Shown here piece after piece: positions 11,798-23,208 of a stretch of DNA of 64,000 nucleotides. The notes under the pieces were generated by a model. That model made no database searches. It had not been told where the DNA came from and saw nothing but the letters and a program-made list of their open reading frames with translations. The translations under genes were made by a program, and so were the position numbers. The stretch spans positions 310,001 through 374,000 of the forward strand of contig NW_026516244.1 in assembly GCF_025602895.1 (NCBI RefSeq), read 5' to 3'. The number at the start of each line of letters is the position of its first letter. Position 1 is the stretch's first letter. Origin of the DNA: Polychytrium aggregatum (Eukaryota; Chytridiomycota; Chytridiomycetes; Polychytriales).

Positions 11798-12105
11798 TTC
11801 GAACACACCGTAATTGGATCCACCCAACCGCACACCGACTTCTCGCCTCGATCCGCCACCGCCGCCAAGCCCTTGTCTCCCGCCGGCCGGGGCCCCTTGT
11901 CGCCCTTGTCCCCAGGCCGTTTCGTCCACTCGATCGTCCGCCCATTCATTCCGTTCCCCCGCCTTATTTTTCAAGAGCTCGGTCCACCCCCCGCCTCCAG
12001 CGATCCGTTTTCTTCCCACCGACCCATCGCCCCAGCCTTCGTCTCTCGTCCTTCGCCCCCCTCCTCATCTCGTCGCTGCTGCCATCGCTACTCCGTTCGT
12101 CCGTC

Positions 12106-13311
12106 ATGTCTGGCTACACCCTCGTCGACACCTTCCCCTCTGGCTCGGGCTTCTTCGATCGCTTCACCTTCCTCAACGGCCGCACCAACGGCGAGGACGA
12201 CTTTGCCCTGTACCAGAGCCGCGCCAATGCCACTATGCTCGGGCTCATCTCCAGCGACCCAAACTCGCCCACGATCATCCGGGTCGACAACTCTTCGGTC
12301 CTGGCCGCCGATGCCATTGGCCGCCCCAGCATCCGCATCCACTCGATCCAGACCGTCACCACGGGTCTGTACGTCTTCGACATTGGCCATGTCCCCGTTG
12401 CCTGCGGCACCTGGCCTGCTCTGTGGTTCAAAAAGACCTCTGTCCAAGACCCCACTGCCACCGAGATCGACGTTTACGAGACCATCGACTTCCGAAAGAC
12501 CAACGGCATCGGCTTCTATTCCAACGGCAATTGCTCGGCCTCGACCCAGTCCAGCCAGCTCCTCAACCTCACCCAGACCACTCTCAACTGTGGAATCGAC
12601 CCCAAGAACCGCGCCGCCCTCAGCGGATGCAACTACAATGACCTGCCTATCAGCTCCGCCGGCACCGGCTTCAACCAGCAGGGCGGCGGTGTCTACGCCA
12701 TGGAAATGACGTCCAACTACATGAACTATTACTACTGGCCCCGCTCACAGATCCCCAGCGATCTCACCAGCGGAAACCCCAACCCCTCCGGCTGGGGCAA
12801 GCCCTATATCAACTTCCAGTTTGACTGCTGCTCCCCGGATCTGTTCCAGGGCCTGAACTTGATCATCAACACCAATATCTGCGGCGAGTGGGCCGGCACC
12901 GCCAAGGATGCCGAATGCGCCAGCCTCTGGTCGGGCGAAAAGGCCTGCAACAGCTACATCGCCGCCCACCCCGAGACCCTGAGCGAGGCCTACTGGGCCT
13001 TCAACTCGGTCAAGATCTACCAAAAGGCCCAGGACCCCTTTGCTCCCAACCCGTCCGTCACCTGCCCCGCCGGCTCTGTCGTCACCGCGACCTTGAAGCA
13101 GTCCTCGATCGTTCCACCGACCCCTGCTGCCACCCGCCTCGCTACCACCGTCATCCCCATCATAGCCTCGTCCCGGACCATCGGCATGATGACCACTGTC
13201 GTGCCCGTCAAGAGCACCAGCAAAAGCGCCGCTGCCTCGCTGGCCCCAGCCCAGAGCTCCATGCTCGTTGGCGCCCTTCTGTTCTGGATGCTGCTGCGAA
13301 GGCTCTTCTAA
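12106..13311 (+). CDS. GH16 family endo-1,3(4)-beta-glucanase-like protein with GPI-type tail
   Basis: A single long exon from ATG 12106 encodes 401 residues. The mature-type start YTLVDTF and the GH16 catalytic signature EIDVYET (Glu120, Asp122, Glu125) are clear, as is WPALWF just before it. Family knowledge: retaining hydrolysis of beta-1,3/1,4-glucans through paired glutamates, acting outside the cell or on the cell wall. The C-terminus is Ser/Thr/Ala-rich and ends in a hydrophobic segment (SMLVGALLFWMLLRRLF), as expected for a GPI attachment signal. Oddly, no signal peptide follows the assigned Met. The frame is open upstream and reads a hydrophobic LLISSLLPSLL stretch immediately before it, so secretion probably starts from an upstream exon or start that I could not fix. 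An ATG at 11530 gives an unlikely 593-aa frame. Confidence 0.85.
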   Translation: MSGYTLVDTFPSGSGFFDRFTFLNGRTNGEDDFALYQSRANATMLGLISSDPNSPTIIRVDNSSVLAADAIGRPSIRIHSIQTVTTGLYVFDIGHVPVACGTWPALWFKKTSVQDPTATEIDVYETIDFRKTNGIGFYSNGNCSASTQSSQLLNLTQTTLNCGIDPKNRAALSGCNYNDLPISSAGTGFNQQGGGVYAMEMTSNYMNYYYWPRSQIPSDLTSGNPNPSGWGKPYINFQFDCCSPDLFQGLNLIINTNICGEWAGTAKDAECASLWSGEKACNSYIAAHPETLSEAYWAFNSVKIYQKAQDPFAPNPSVTCPAGSVVTATLKQSSIVPPTPAATRLATTVIPIIASSRTIGMMTTVVPVKSTSKSAAASLAPAQSSMLVGALLFWMLLRRLF

Positions 13312-13993
13312 GGCCGGACACGGCCATATTTGGCTGTCGAGTCTTGCTTGGCGGTAGAGGCGACTGCAGTTCATCTGATCGGCGCCGTTGGCCATCCAAG
13401 AGGCCGGACACACAACTCAAGATCTATGCTATTTGGGCTTCATCATGTCCCCCTCATTTACTTTTGCATATTCTCGTTCCAATGCGATTCTGCTTTTCTC
13501 TTTCTGCTTTGTTTCCCCCCCCCCAAACATCAAGTTAGGTCCGTCTCGGTTGACTCCGAGCCTCCTAACCCGCTCAAAATTGCATCGCGAGCGTATAGTG
13601 CACATTGAATCCGCATATGTTCCATTCCGCAATACTAGCTGCACTCTCATTGAGATATAGAATTCCTTTGAATAAAAGCAACCTTCGTTTCATATGAACC
13701 CTGTCTATCTCGACCAACTTGCCAATGCCATGTTTCAGTTTCGCACGATCTCGCTGAGATATGGCTCATGGCATGAAAGGACACGGCATGACATGACATG
13801 ACATGACATGGCATGAAATGGGTGGCCATTGATGCCGACGGTCAAAGCAGATGTATTCAGAGGCCAGAAGCAGGTTGCCGTAGACCACAATTGCATCCAC
13901 ATACGCGGCCGTGCGAGGGCAGGCGGAGGAGGACGAGGACGAGGACGAGGGAGGCTTCGGCCAGCCGAATGCAGCACACGGAGCTGCTGTGGA
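13312..13993. other. Convergent intergenic region with (ACATG)n
   Basis: 3' flanks of GH16 and DTWD1. It contains AATAAA at 13671, possibly a distal polyadenylation signal for the plus-strand gene, and four perfect ACATG pentamers (13791-13810) flanked by GCATG. No gene recognised. Confidence 0.55.
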
Positions 13994-15552
13994 TCATAGC
14001 TGGCTGTCCTTGGCCAAGTCTCCCACCAACTCGAGCGAGCCGCAGCTACTGCCATCTTCGTCGCCAAGCTCCGCCTCCGCGCCGTGTTCATCCGACAGCG
14101 GCTCTTGCTCCTCGCCGGCATTGCCGTCGGCGGGCTCATCACTGCCGTAGTTAATGTACCTGTCGTGCCCGAGCTTGCGCGAGGTGAAGTTTCGCTCTGG
14201 GTTGCGGCGGTAGTAGCTCTGGATGACATCAAAGTTGACCTTGAAATAGAATAGGAGGTTGTCGTAGCGGCCATCGTACGGCCCAGCCGTGGACTCGAGA
14301 AAGGCTGAGTAGTAGTCGCGGTAAAAGTAGTAGATGGCCTCGATGGTAGCTAGATGGAAGTCGTCGTGCGGCTGGTATCGCCAGAAGAGCGTCTTGCGGG
14401 CAGCGATTCGCACCGGACGGAATCCGCACCCCGAAAGCACATTGGCCATGTTTCTGCTCTGCTTCCAGGTTCCATCGATGACCACAAGCTTGTCGAACGA
14501 GCCAGGCTCGACTTGGTCCAGGGTGACTGAATCCTGAAGGGTTGAGTTGTTGTTATCAGCAAGAGAGACAAGTACATCTGAACCAAACCTTGGACATGAA
14601 GGCCGTCGTTTCAAAGTGCACGACGAGTGCGAGCCGTCGCTCTCCATGACGAAAGCCGAATCATGAATCTGCAGTCCCGTCCAGAAAGGACGTGGCGGAC
14701 TGTCTCTGTGATGCCAGAGTTGGAGGCTAGTCCGATTAGGAGCCTCGGCCCGACGATCGGTGCGACGAGCTTTGATGCCATGGCGATGGAAGAATATGCC
14801 TACCCATGAGGGATACAGGAGCAGCACCCGTTTTGGGTCTGGGTAGCGCTGGGCCAGGGATTTATGGTCGCCCTTGGCGAGCCGGTCGACATAGATCTCG
14901 GTTTGGTCGTCAGCGACAAGCTTTGCGTGGGTCGACGTCGTTTTGCCAATCAGTTCCGAAGGATGGCGGTAACTGGATGGGATCGCCGAGGATGAGGATG
15001 AGGATGAGGATGAGGATGAGGATGAGGATGAGGATGAGGATGAGGATGAGGATGAGGATGAGGATGAGGATGGTAAATGAGCAGGCAGCCTGCTCCAAAC
15101 ACACTTTTGTCAACGACATGGGCCAGGGCGGTCACAGGGACATACATATCCAGGCTCACAGGCAGATCGACATGTGGAGGTGTGTGGCCCAAGGGGACGT
15201 TGCACTTTGGGCAGATCAGCTTGAAGCTGCGGAGACAGTTGCCGCACTTGAAGCGGCCGCCAAGAGCCACATCGTGGGCCGAGTCGATTTTGAACTGGTC
15301 AAAGGGCGATGCCTCTGGCAGGTCCAGAGATCCCGCTGGGAGGGCCCATGGACAGTGGCATCAGTCGAAATGGCCCGGAGCATTGCCTGGCGAGGCTCTG
15401 ATACAGGCACGACCAGGACTCCAACCGTGGGACGTGCAATTGGCCGAGGTGATCATGCTGCCCACACTCGATTGTGCCCTGGAATACTGCTCAGAGTTCA
15501 TCTTCCTTCGTACCTGTGTTGCATTCCAATGCAATCGATTCAGTGACGCCAT
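13994..15552 (-). CDS. DTWD1: DTW-domain tRNA-uridine aminocarboxypropyltransferase (DTWD1 type)
   Basis: Exons 15552-15514, 15312-15146, 14972-14804, 14639-14589 and 14533-13994 give 321 residues in frame. DTWD1 transfers the 3-amino-3-carboxypropyl group of SAM to a tRNA uridine (acp3U in the D-loop). The zinc site CGNC..CPKC (Cys36, 39, 47, 50) is present. A KTTSTHAKL segment follows, then the defining DGTW motif (162-165), then family-typical LFWRYQP, TIEAIYYFYRDY and YDNLLFYF. The C-terminal 60 residues are acidic and not conserved. Exon 4 (51 nt) is the least certain join. Intron 2 (15145-14973) is largely a GATGAG hexamer array. It is divergent from UPRT. Confidence 0.88.
14988..15072. 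repeat. Hexanucleotide (GATGAG)n array in DTWD1 intron 2
   Basis: About 14 near-perfect copies. The array begins 13-16 nt upstream of the branch and acceptor side of the intron on the sense strand, where it reads as CTCATC repeats, so it is again a pyrimidine-rich tract next to a 3' splice site. Confidence 0.93.
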
Positions 15553-16008
15553 GGCTGTCGGCAAGGATGTCCGAGTCCAGACTCAGACCGAGAGCATCGA
15601 TTTCGTTGCTTGGATCGGCTTATATACGGGAACATGGACAGTCGAGACAGTCGAGATAGTCGAGAGAGGCATCAGGAGCAGCGCCGGAGCTGGAGCACGG
15701 TTGTGTGGCCACCAAAGATGCGCGAGCGGATGCGAACGACGCTGGGGATCGAGAAGCACACATCGGCATGCGGGCTATGGAGTGCGAACGGGAGGCAGCA
15801 TACCGCTGTGAGACATGGCTGGCGCAGACGGTTGTGGAGGGGCCGGTGTGTTCGCGATGAGTACCCGAGGCGATCAAACCTCAGCGGATCGGAGCAATCG
15901 ATTCGCAGCGCCGGCGAAACGATTCCCAGAGCCCAAAAAAAACGCTCGCTCTGCCACCGACGCCGCCGATTGGCCGGCTGTGTGGGCGTGACTCCCACAT
16001 GACTGGCC

Positions 16009-17911
<1,903 letters not shown>

Positions 17912-18034
17912 CGTCTCACTGCACGGGGCTCCTCCTACGCGCTCGACTTGGCCAGAGCAACCCCGATCCTGGGAACTTGTCCTTGCATGATGGTTGTGGA
18001 AGGAGAATATGGGTTTGGCTGAAATCGAATATTG

Positions 18035-18040
18035 AATAAA
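18035..18040 (+). terminator. AATAAA polyadenylation signal for UPRT
   Basis: AATAAA lies 124 nt beyond the UPRT stop codon in the convergent gap before YIPF6. Position fits a 3' end signal; not otherwise tested. Confidence 0.5.
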
Positions 18041-18190
18041 GCACATGCGATATCCACACATCTCACGCGCCGCATTGGCACTGAAGCCCGAGCGAAGACA
18101 AGCCACAACTCGGGCTGTGATCTGCACCGACGGCGTCGCATGTGCCAATCGAGGCGACGTATGCTCCCATTCGAAGAATCGTCCAGGAAA

Positions 18191-20192
18191 TTATCCAACA
18201 ATCGATTTGGATATCAGAATCTGCACCAGCCAAGTTAACGAGCCGGATGGCACAGGCGGAAGAGAGACATAGAGGTGAGTTCGACCGGCAACAATGAGCC
18301 CGGCATTGTTCACGGTTGCGAGCAGGACACAGGCGGCCGAAAGCCCACGCAACAGACACAGCATCCGCGATTTGCACAGAGTGTAACGCACCAGCCAGGC
18401 AATGATGAAGTAGAACAAGATCATGGGATAGAGAGCCAGCGCACGGCGGTTGCTCAGATTCAGGTCGCCCAGAAAGCCGACAGATGCTATTCATGGTGAT
18501 TCCGGTTGGGCCAGAAGGATAGACTAGTCAGCTTTGAATTCTTTAGCACTAGTTCCCCTCCCGCCACAGACACTGCAGGGGCTATGCGCTGCACTTACCA
18601 TAGCACGACCAGACAAAGGCAAGCCCAGTCAGGATGGCCCGGATCAAGAAATACGGCAGAAAGAGCGATGCAATCGAGCCAGCCACCAGCGGGAAGATGC
18701 AGTATCCCAGAACGCAGACGCTCTGGAAAAACGAGCTGTATCGCCCGAGCGGAGTGAGGACACGGGTGAGTGCATGCGTGGGCAAGTGAGTGCATGCGTG
18801 TGAGAGCCAGATAATCAGAGCACCAATGGTCATCGATCAGCAGGGCGCTATGGCATGAACTCGTCCTCAACGATCGATCCATCGCTTGTCTGCTATCCAC
18901 ACATTGTCATGACGGCGCGCAGTGTACGTCCCAAAGAACTTACAGTTTGCCGCCCAGGAGCTTGGAGTTGAGCGTGACGACGCCGGCACCGCACCAGATG
19001 ATCACAAAGATACCAGTGAATACCGTCGCAGATTGCTCCTTGGGGGCCGTGAGGCTCAGGCGGCTTTACCAAAACGAGATGCGAGGATGGTTATCGATTG
19101 GGCCGCCGATAATTCAAAGAGCCAGCGCCGCCCTGTATCACGCCCGATATCCGCCCACCGCACAATCGCGGGATACTACGCGGCCCCACAGTGTCGAAAG
19201 CCGAGCCGAGCCGAGCCGAAGATCCGATTGCAGGTAGGAGACCGTCGCTGTGTCGGTCAGCGTCGCACTTACATCGAAAGGACCAGGCACAAGAGCAGCG
19301 GGCCCCAGAGATCCCCTGGAGAGTGGAGCGAGACCCATGGTCAGCGGTCCGATCAACGAAGCAAAGAGGCGGCTGCAGATGGATTCGCGTCTGTTTCAGA
19401 TGCGGCTCGAACTCACAGTCTCGGAGAATGTTGGCATTGGCCTTGTGCGGAACAATCACCAGTTTCATTTTCTCCCAGATGTTCTTGAGATCGCGCATCT
19501 GATGGCCAACGGAGGCGAGAGCCACAGCAAGTGCATCGGCGGATGTTGTTAGCGACCTTGCCTGTCAGTGCATCACAGTTCCATACGGTCTCGATCATGT
19601 GGCAAGATGGCGAAGATTGACCCGACAACGGGACATAGTCCGTCGACACTTGGATATCTGCCTTGCCGCAGCGAGACACAGGGCCGTCCAGAATACTGGC
19701 GGGCAGCAAGCCAAAGTCGTTCCGAGGGACTGGCCAGGGCTCTACTGCGACCTCGTCATTATACTATGTCGCTGGATCCGACGAGCCGCTCTGGGCGCTC
19801 AAGCAGCTACAGCAGCTGCCCTTGGCCCTTGGCGGCCGATGCGTGCCAGTCGAGCTGCCGAGACCTTTGGGCCTGATGTTTCGAGAGAAGGCAGAGAGGC
19901 TGGCTCCCGACAGACCTCTCGAAGACGCCAGAGGACAATCAAAGTGACCGGCAGAGCAATCAGTAGCCACAGTAGCACTTACGATGGTAACGGATACGGG
20001 CTCGTCAAGGGTGTCTTCGTTGACCCTGGAGGTCTGCCCGGCGCCGCCGTAGCTTCCGCTGCTGCCGGCGGTTGGATTTTGGCCAATTCGGCCCTCAAGC
20101 GAGTCTGAGACCTGGATCGTTACGGAGGCCGCTGCGAGATCATCGTTGCCGTAGCTCGGCGCCTGTGTCGGAACAGAGGAGTACGAGGCCAT
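18191..20192 (-). CDS. YIPF6: YIPF6-type Yip1-domain Golgi membrane protein
   Basis: Exons 20192-19983, 19498-19417, 19315-19273, 19054-18944, 18735-18599 and 18486-18191 give 292 residues in frame. Yip1-domain proteins are multispanning ER/Golgi proteins that bind Rab GTPases and Yif1 partners. Recognisable blocks: TLDEPVSVTI, MRDLKNIW, ILRDWDLWGPLLLC (the DxWGP motif of YIPF6), VVTLNSKLLGGKL, SFFQSVCVLGYCIFPLV and NRRALALYPMILFYFIIAW. About 45 residues beyond the usual end of the family are encoded after the last helix, either a true extension or a missed intron at a GTGCGT just after IIAWL. The N-terminal 65 residues are polar. The start codon lies 4 nt from the divergent Fanzor ORF. Confidence 0.87.
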
Positions 20193-20196
20193 CGTC

Positions 20197-21399
20197 TTGG
20201 GCGGCAGGCGGAGGGCGAGTAAGATGCAGGGCAAGCCGGCAGGTGGATGGAGGCAAAAGGGCTGGGCGGAGCGCGCCAGGTCGTTCCTTGGCGAGCCCTC
20301 GCGGCTGCTCGTCTCGAATATGAATACACGCTGTAGACCAAAGGTGCAGCAAAAGTTGGAATGGATCCGCGGTCGGTTGACGGACGGTGTCAACAACCAG
20401 GATCGTCTCTGGCGCAGTTGCTTCAAGCTGCGTAGCTCCCTCTTCCGTGACCGGGATATCAATCACAAGCTGTTCAACTACGAGATCAGCACCGATGGCA
20501 TTGGATGCACCATCGGTCTCGTCAAGTTTGTGCCTCGAACCGATCGCACCGAGACCTCCGAGCCTCCTCCGACTGCCGAGCAGCGCATCCAGGCCCACAT
20601 CGGCGACCCAGACCCCAACCGTACCACTTGGATTGGCATCGATCCTGGAGTCGGCTCCATCTTCACGGCGGCCATCCAAGCACCGGGCCAACAAGACGAG
20701 GTGGTCTCATTCTCCAATGGTCACTATCAGCACATGTATGGCCACAAGTCCAACACCAAGTGGCACAATGCCAAGAAGAAGCAACTCGGCATCGAGACCT
20801 GGATGTCGACCACCCCCTCGCCCAAGGTGCAGTCCTCGGAGGCCTTCAAGGTCCATCTCACCCATGTCCTGCGACCGGAGCTGCGAGTGCAGCTCGACTT
20901 TCACCTTGGCAAGAAGGCCCGTCACCATCGCTTCACGGGCCACAAGAGGCGCCAAGTGGCCGTCGACAGGATGTGCAAGGCCGTCCTGAAGCACGCCCCG
21001 AGGGAGAAGGATGTGGTGATCGCCTTTGGCAATGCATCATGGCGACAGGGCAAGGGCTATGCATCCAGCCCTCGGAGGCAGCGGTTTGCTCGGTACTTTG
21101 AGCAGTTCGAGCACCACCGACGCCGTCCCAATCACCATCATGGAAGCGTCAAGGTAGTCTCGACGAACGAGTTCAACACCTCGCAGGTGTGCTCCAAGTG
21201 CCTGGAGCCAGTTCGGTTGGAAGGACTCGATGCGCCCAGTGTTGCGAATTCCCACTTTGTCAGGAGCTGCAAGAATCCCAGCTGCCGGACAGTGTGGAAT
21301 CGCGACGTCAATGCGGCGCGCAACATGATCACAGTGTGCAGGTCGATTGTGGAGACCGGAGGGCGACCGGCGGTCTTCACTCGGAGGCTGCCAAAGTGA
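20197..21399 (+). CDS. Fanzor (eukaryotic TnpB-like RNA-guided nuclease), probably 5'-shortened
   Basis: Intronless 400-residue ORF in an intron-rich neighbourhood. Visible elements: RuvC-I GIDPGVGS (Asp149), RuvC-II region VVIAFGNASW where the canonical Glu is absent, an alternative Glu (Glu325, STNEFNTSQ) about 46 residues later, a zinc ribbon (Cys332, Cys335, Cys358, Cys363), and RuvC-III WNRDVNAARN (Asp370). This arrangement is the hallmark reported for Fanzor, whose members are programmable RNA-guided DNA nucleases carried by eukaryotic transposons. Fanzor-like similarity appears to begin near residue 45 (RPKVQQKLEWIRGRL). The first ATG lies in the YIPF6 promoter, and Met42 (20320) is an alternative. 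The N-terminal domain expected of full Fanzors is missing, so this may be a truncated copy or may use an unseen upstream exon. No frameshift or stop interrupts the nuclease core. No terminal inverted repeat was found. Confidence 0.85.
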   Translation: MGGRRRASKMQGKPAGGWRQKGWAERARSFLGEPSRLLVSNMNTRCRPKVQQKLEWIRGRLTDGVNNQDRLWRSCFKLRSSLFRDRDINHKLFNYEISTDGIGCTIGLVKFVPRTDRTETSEPPPTAEQRIQAHIGDPDPNRTTWIGIDPGVGSIFTAAIQAPGQQDEVVSFSNGHYQHMYGHKSNTKWHNAKKKQLGIETWMSTTPSPKVQSSEAFKVHLTHVLRPELRVQLDFHLGKKARHHRFTGHKRRQVAVDRMCKAVLKHAPREKDVVIAFGNASWRQGKGYASSPRRQRFARYFEQFEHHRRRPNHHHGSVKVVSTNEFNTSQVCSKCLEPVRLEGLDAPSVANSHFVRSCKNPSCRTVWNRDVNAARNMITVCRSIVETGGRPAVFTRRLPK

Positions 21400-21496
21400 T
21401 CTGTTATATTTCTTATGGCATAGTTAGACGCATGCCATCACATACTACGCTATCAATTGCGGGTTTCCCGTTGTCAGGGCCGATATTAATAGTTTA
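21400..21496 (+). other. Fanzor 3' flank with two hairpins (candidate guide-RNA region)
   Basis: This AT-rich 97-bp stretch directly follows the Fanzor stop. It contains ATGGCAT (21415-21421) paired with ATGCCAT (21432-21438) across a 10-nt loop, then CGGG-TTT-CCCG (21460-21470). In TnpB and Fanzor elements the guide RNA is typically encoded at or beyond the 3' end of the nuclease gene. Assigning that role here is inference. Confidence 0.35.
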
Positions 21497-21539
21497 GTGC
21501 AGGTCGATTGCCCTCCCAGCAACCGACGAGCAGCCCAGC

Positions 21540-22049
21540 TCATTGCATGGGCGATCCAGAGGATGCGGCTCTCGCTCGCAGGCGGCCACTGGCATCATGG
21601 TCGCAGTGCGCCCAGACAAATGCAATCGAGTATACCGGAGAGAGCAGCCCACTGGTTCTTGCATGCACATCGATGGCCAGGGCCAACCTCATCACACTCG
21701 CCCAAGGACCGAGCTGTTGCTCAATCATCACAGCCCACACCGTGGACAGAGCGTTGCTAACAGATGCGGATGGGGTGTCGCGACCCATCGCCGGTGTGAA
21801 TGCAGCCAAGAAAGACGACTGCAGGGAGTGCAGATCGAAGATCACATCGTATCGGTCGTCCGTGTTCAAATCGAATTGGATGTCTGTTTGGCTACATCGC
21901 TGGTGGCAAGCAGTCGTTGGCGACAGACCGGTGGAGGATCGGCGGGCCACTCAGAATGTGCATGCAGACATTTGTTGTTCGTCCCAGGGTTGTGTCGATC
22001 GTCAGGGCCTGGTCATTCACTGTCGGTATTCTTCGAGGATAGATGCCAT
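21540..22049 (-). CDS. Candidate small gene, unrecognised
   Basis: ATG at 22049 (MASILEEYR) splices 22021 to 21891 (GTGAAT..GTAG, phase 2) into an open frame ending at 21540, giving 126 residues in frame. The segment after the junction (DIQFDLNTDDRYDVIFDLHS) looks protein-like; the rest is less convincing. I recognise no family. It ends about 30 nt from the Fanzor 3' flank and starts about 120 nt past the PRKRIP1 stop on the same strand. Treat as possible. Confidence 0.35.
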
Positions 22050-22170
22050 TCGACGACCTCGGTGTCAAACAACAACGTCTCTGGCTGTCCACAGGCTCAT
22101 ATCAAAACAGCCGCTGCAAATCAAACACGCCTCTGGTCTTCGGGCCACCATATCCAGACTTTCGATCGGG

Positions 22171-22996
22171 TCAGTCGCTGGTCTGGAGCTTGATCTTTTT
22201 CGCTTCCGTATCGGCACGCTCCTCTGCCTCGTCGTCGCTCTGGTTGGCTTTGGCATCTTGGGCGCCGTTGCCTTCGTCTTGACTCTTTCCGGTCTGCTTC
22301 TGCTTGTGGCGCTGATTCTGCTTGCGTCTGTTTCGCTTCTCTCGGTTCTTGGCCGTCTTTTCGTCTTCTTTCTGTCGGATGGAGTCCCATTGTTCGTGAA
22401 ACTCTTTATTCTCCAGCTCCTGTGTCGTCGAGAGAAGGAGTCGAGGATCGAATCGGTCAAGAATGGGGTCGGATTGATACGGAACGGGGCCAGATCGCTC
22501 GGCGGTCAGGCTCGGTCGCATTCGATAGGATACACTTTGGAAGAGCCGCTCCTTCAGACCATGCATTTCTCACCCACCTGTCGCTCCTTCTCGTCGAGAA
22601 GCTTCATCCGAAACTGCTCCTTTCTTCGCAACGCTCGGTAGACATGGAATTCGCCACTGCCTGCACCGGCGCTGGATCCTGGGTGGCAGATGCGGTTCAA
22701 ATATATGCGTGAGCGATCCCGCTGGCCTCATCCGATCCATAGATCTTTGTGTCTGGTACCAGAATGCGCCGTGCAGCATCGATCGCTTGGGGATTGTGGA
22801 GAGGGGCATCGTTACCGGTGACGTTTCTGACAAAGTCCTTGGGGCCCTTGTATTCCTTTTCTTTGGAAACTTTGATCTCAATGTCCCTATCGACCCGCTT
22901 CATCAGCCTCTCGATCTGATCCTTCTGGGCGTCGACGGCGCTCTTGGCTTTGTAGCCGCCGGTGCCCTCAGCGTCGTTTTCTGTGGCTGTCGACAT
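22171..22996 (-). CDS. PRKRIP1: PRKRIP1 homologue, spliceosomal (C*-complex) coiled-coil protein
   Basis: Exons 22996-22816, 22678-22575 and 22419-22171 give 177 residues. The family is a small nuclear protein that braces the remodelled step-II spliceosome. The diagnostic block GSSAGAGSGEFHVYR, followed by ALRRKEQFRMK, is intact and spans the first splice junction. The third exon starts ELENKEFHEQW, continues as a basic helix rich in Lys/Arg and ends in an acidic tail (DDEAEERADTEA). The N-terminal half (QIERLMKRVD, PKDFVRNV) also fits the family. Divergent from SAP30BP with only 212 bp between start codons. Confidence 0.9.
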
Positions 22997-23208
22997 GCGG
23001 TGAGACGGCTCTGGGGGGGGGGTGCTTGGAAGAGTGTGAGCAGCAGGGGCAGGTTGATCAGCAGAGGCAGCGGTTGATGGATCGGATTCGATGTGCAGGC
23101 GTCGCCGAGGCCAAAGTCGGATTTTGGAGGCCGCTGTGGATGCTGGCGCTTTCTCGCCAATCTCGCTCGGCTTCCCGTCCTCCTCCCAGGACCAACCCAG
23201 GACCGGCC
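22997..23208. promoter_or_regulatory. Bidirectional promoter between PRKRIP1 and SAP30BP
   Basis: 212 bp separate the two divergent ATGs. It contains a G9 tract near 23014 and no ORF. No TATA box seen. A shared promoter is inferred from spacing only. Confidence 0.5.

Noticed and set aside
11530-12105. Extending the GH16 protein to the upstream ATG at 11530
   Set aside because: It would add 192 residues of repeat- and Pro/Arg-rich sequence over a promoter-like region, with no signal peptide at its start.
20197-21399. Prokaryotic IS605/IS607 TnpB contamination
   Set aside because: The RuvC-II rearrangement and spaced zinc ribbon are Fanzor-like, codon use is like the host, and the flanks are spliced fungal genes.
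21508-22641. 377-aa plus-strand frame after Fanzor
   Set aside because: It lies opposite the PRKRIP1 third exon, and its hydrophobic part is the antisense of a Lys/Arg-rich helix.
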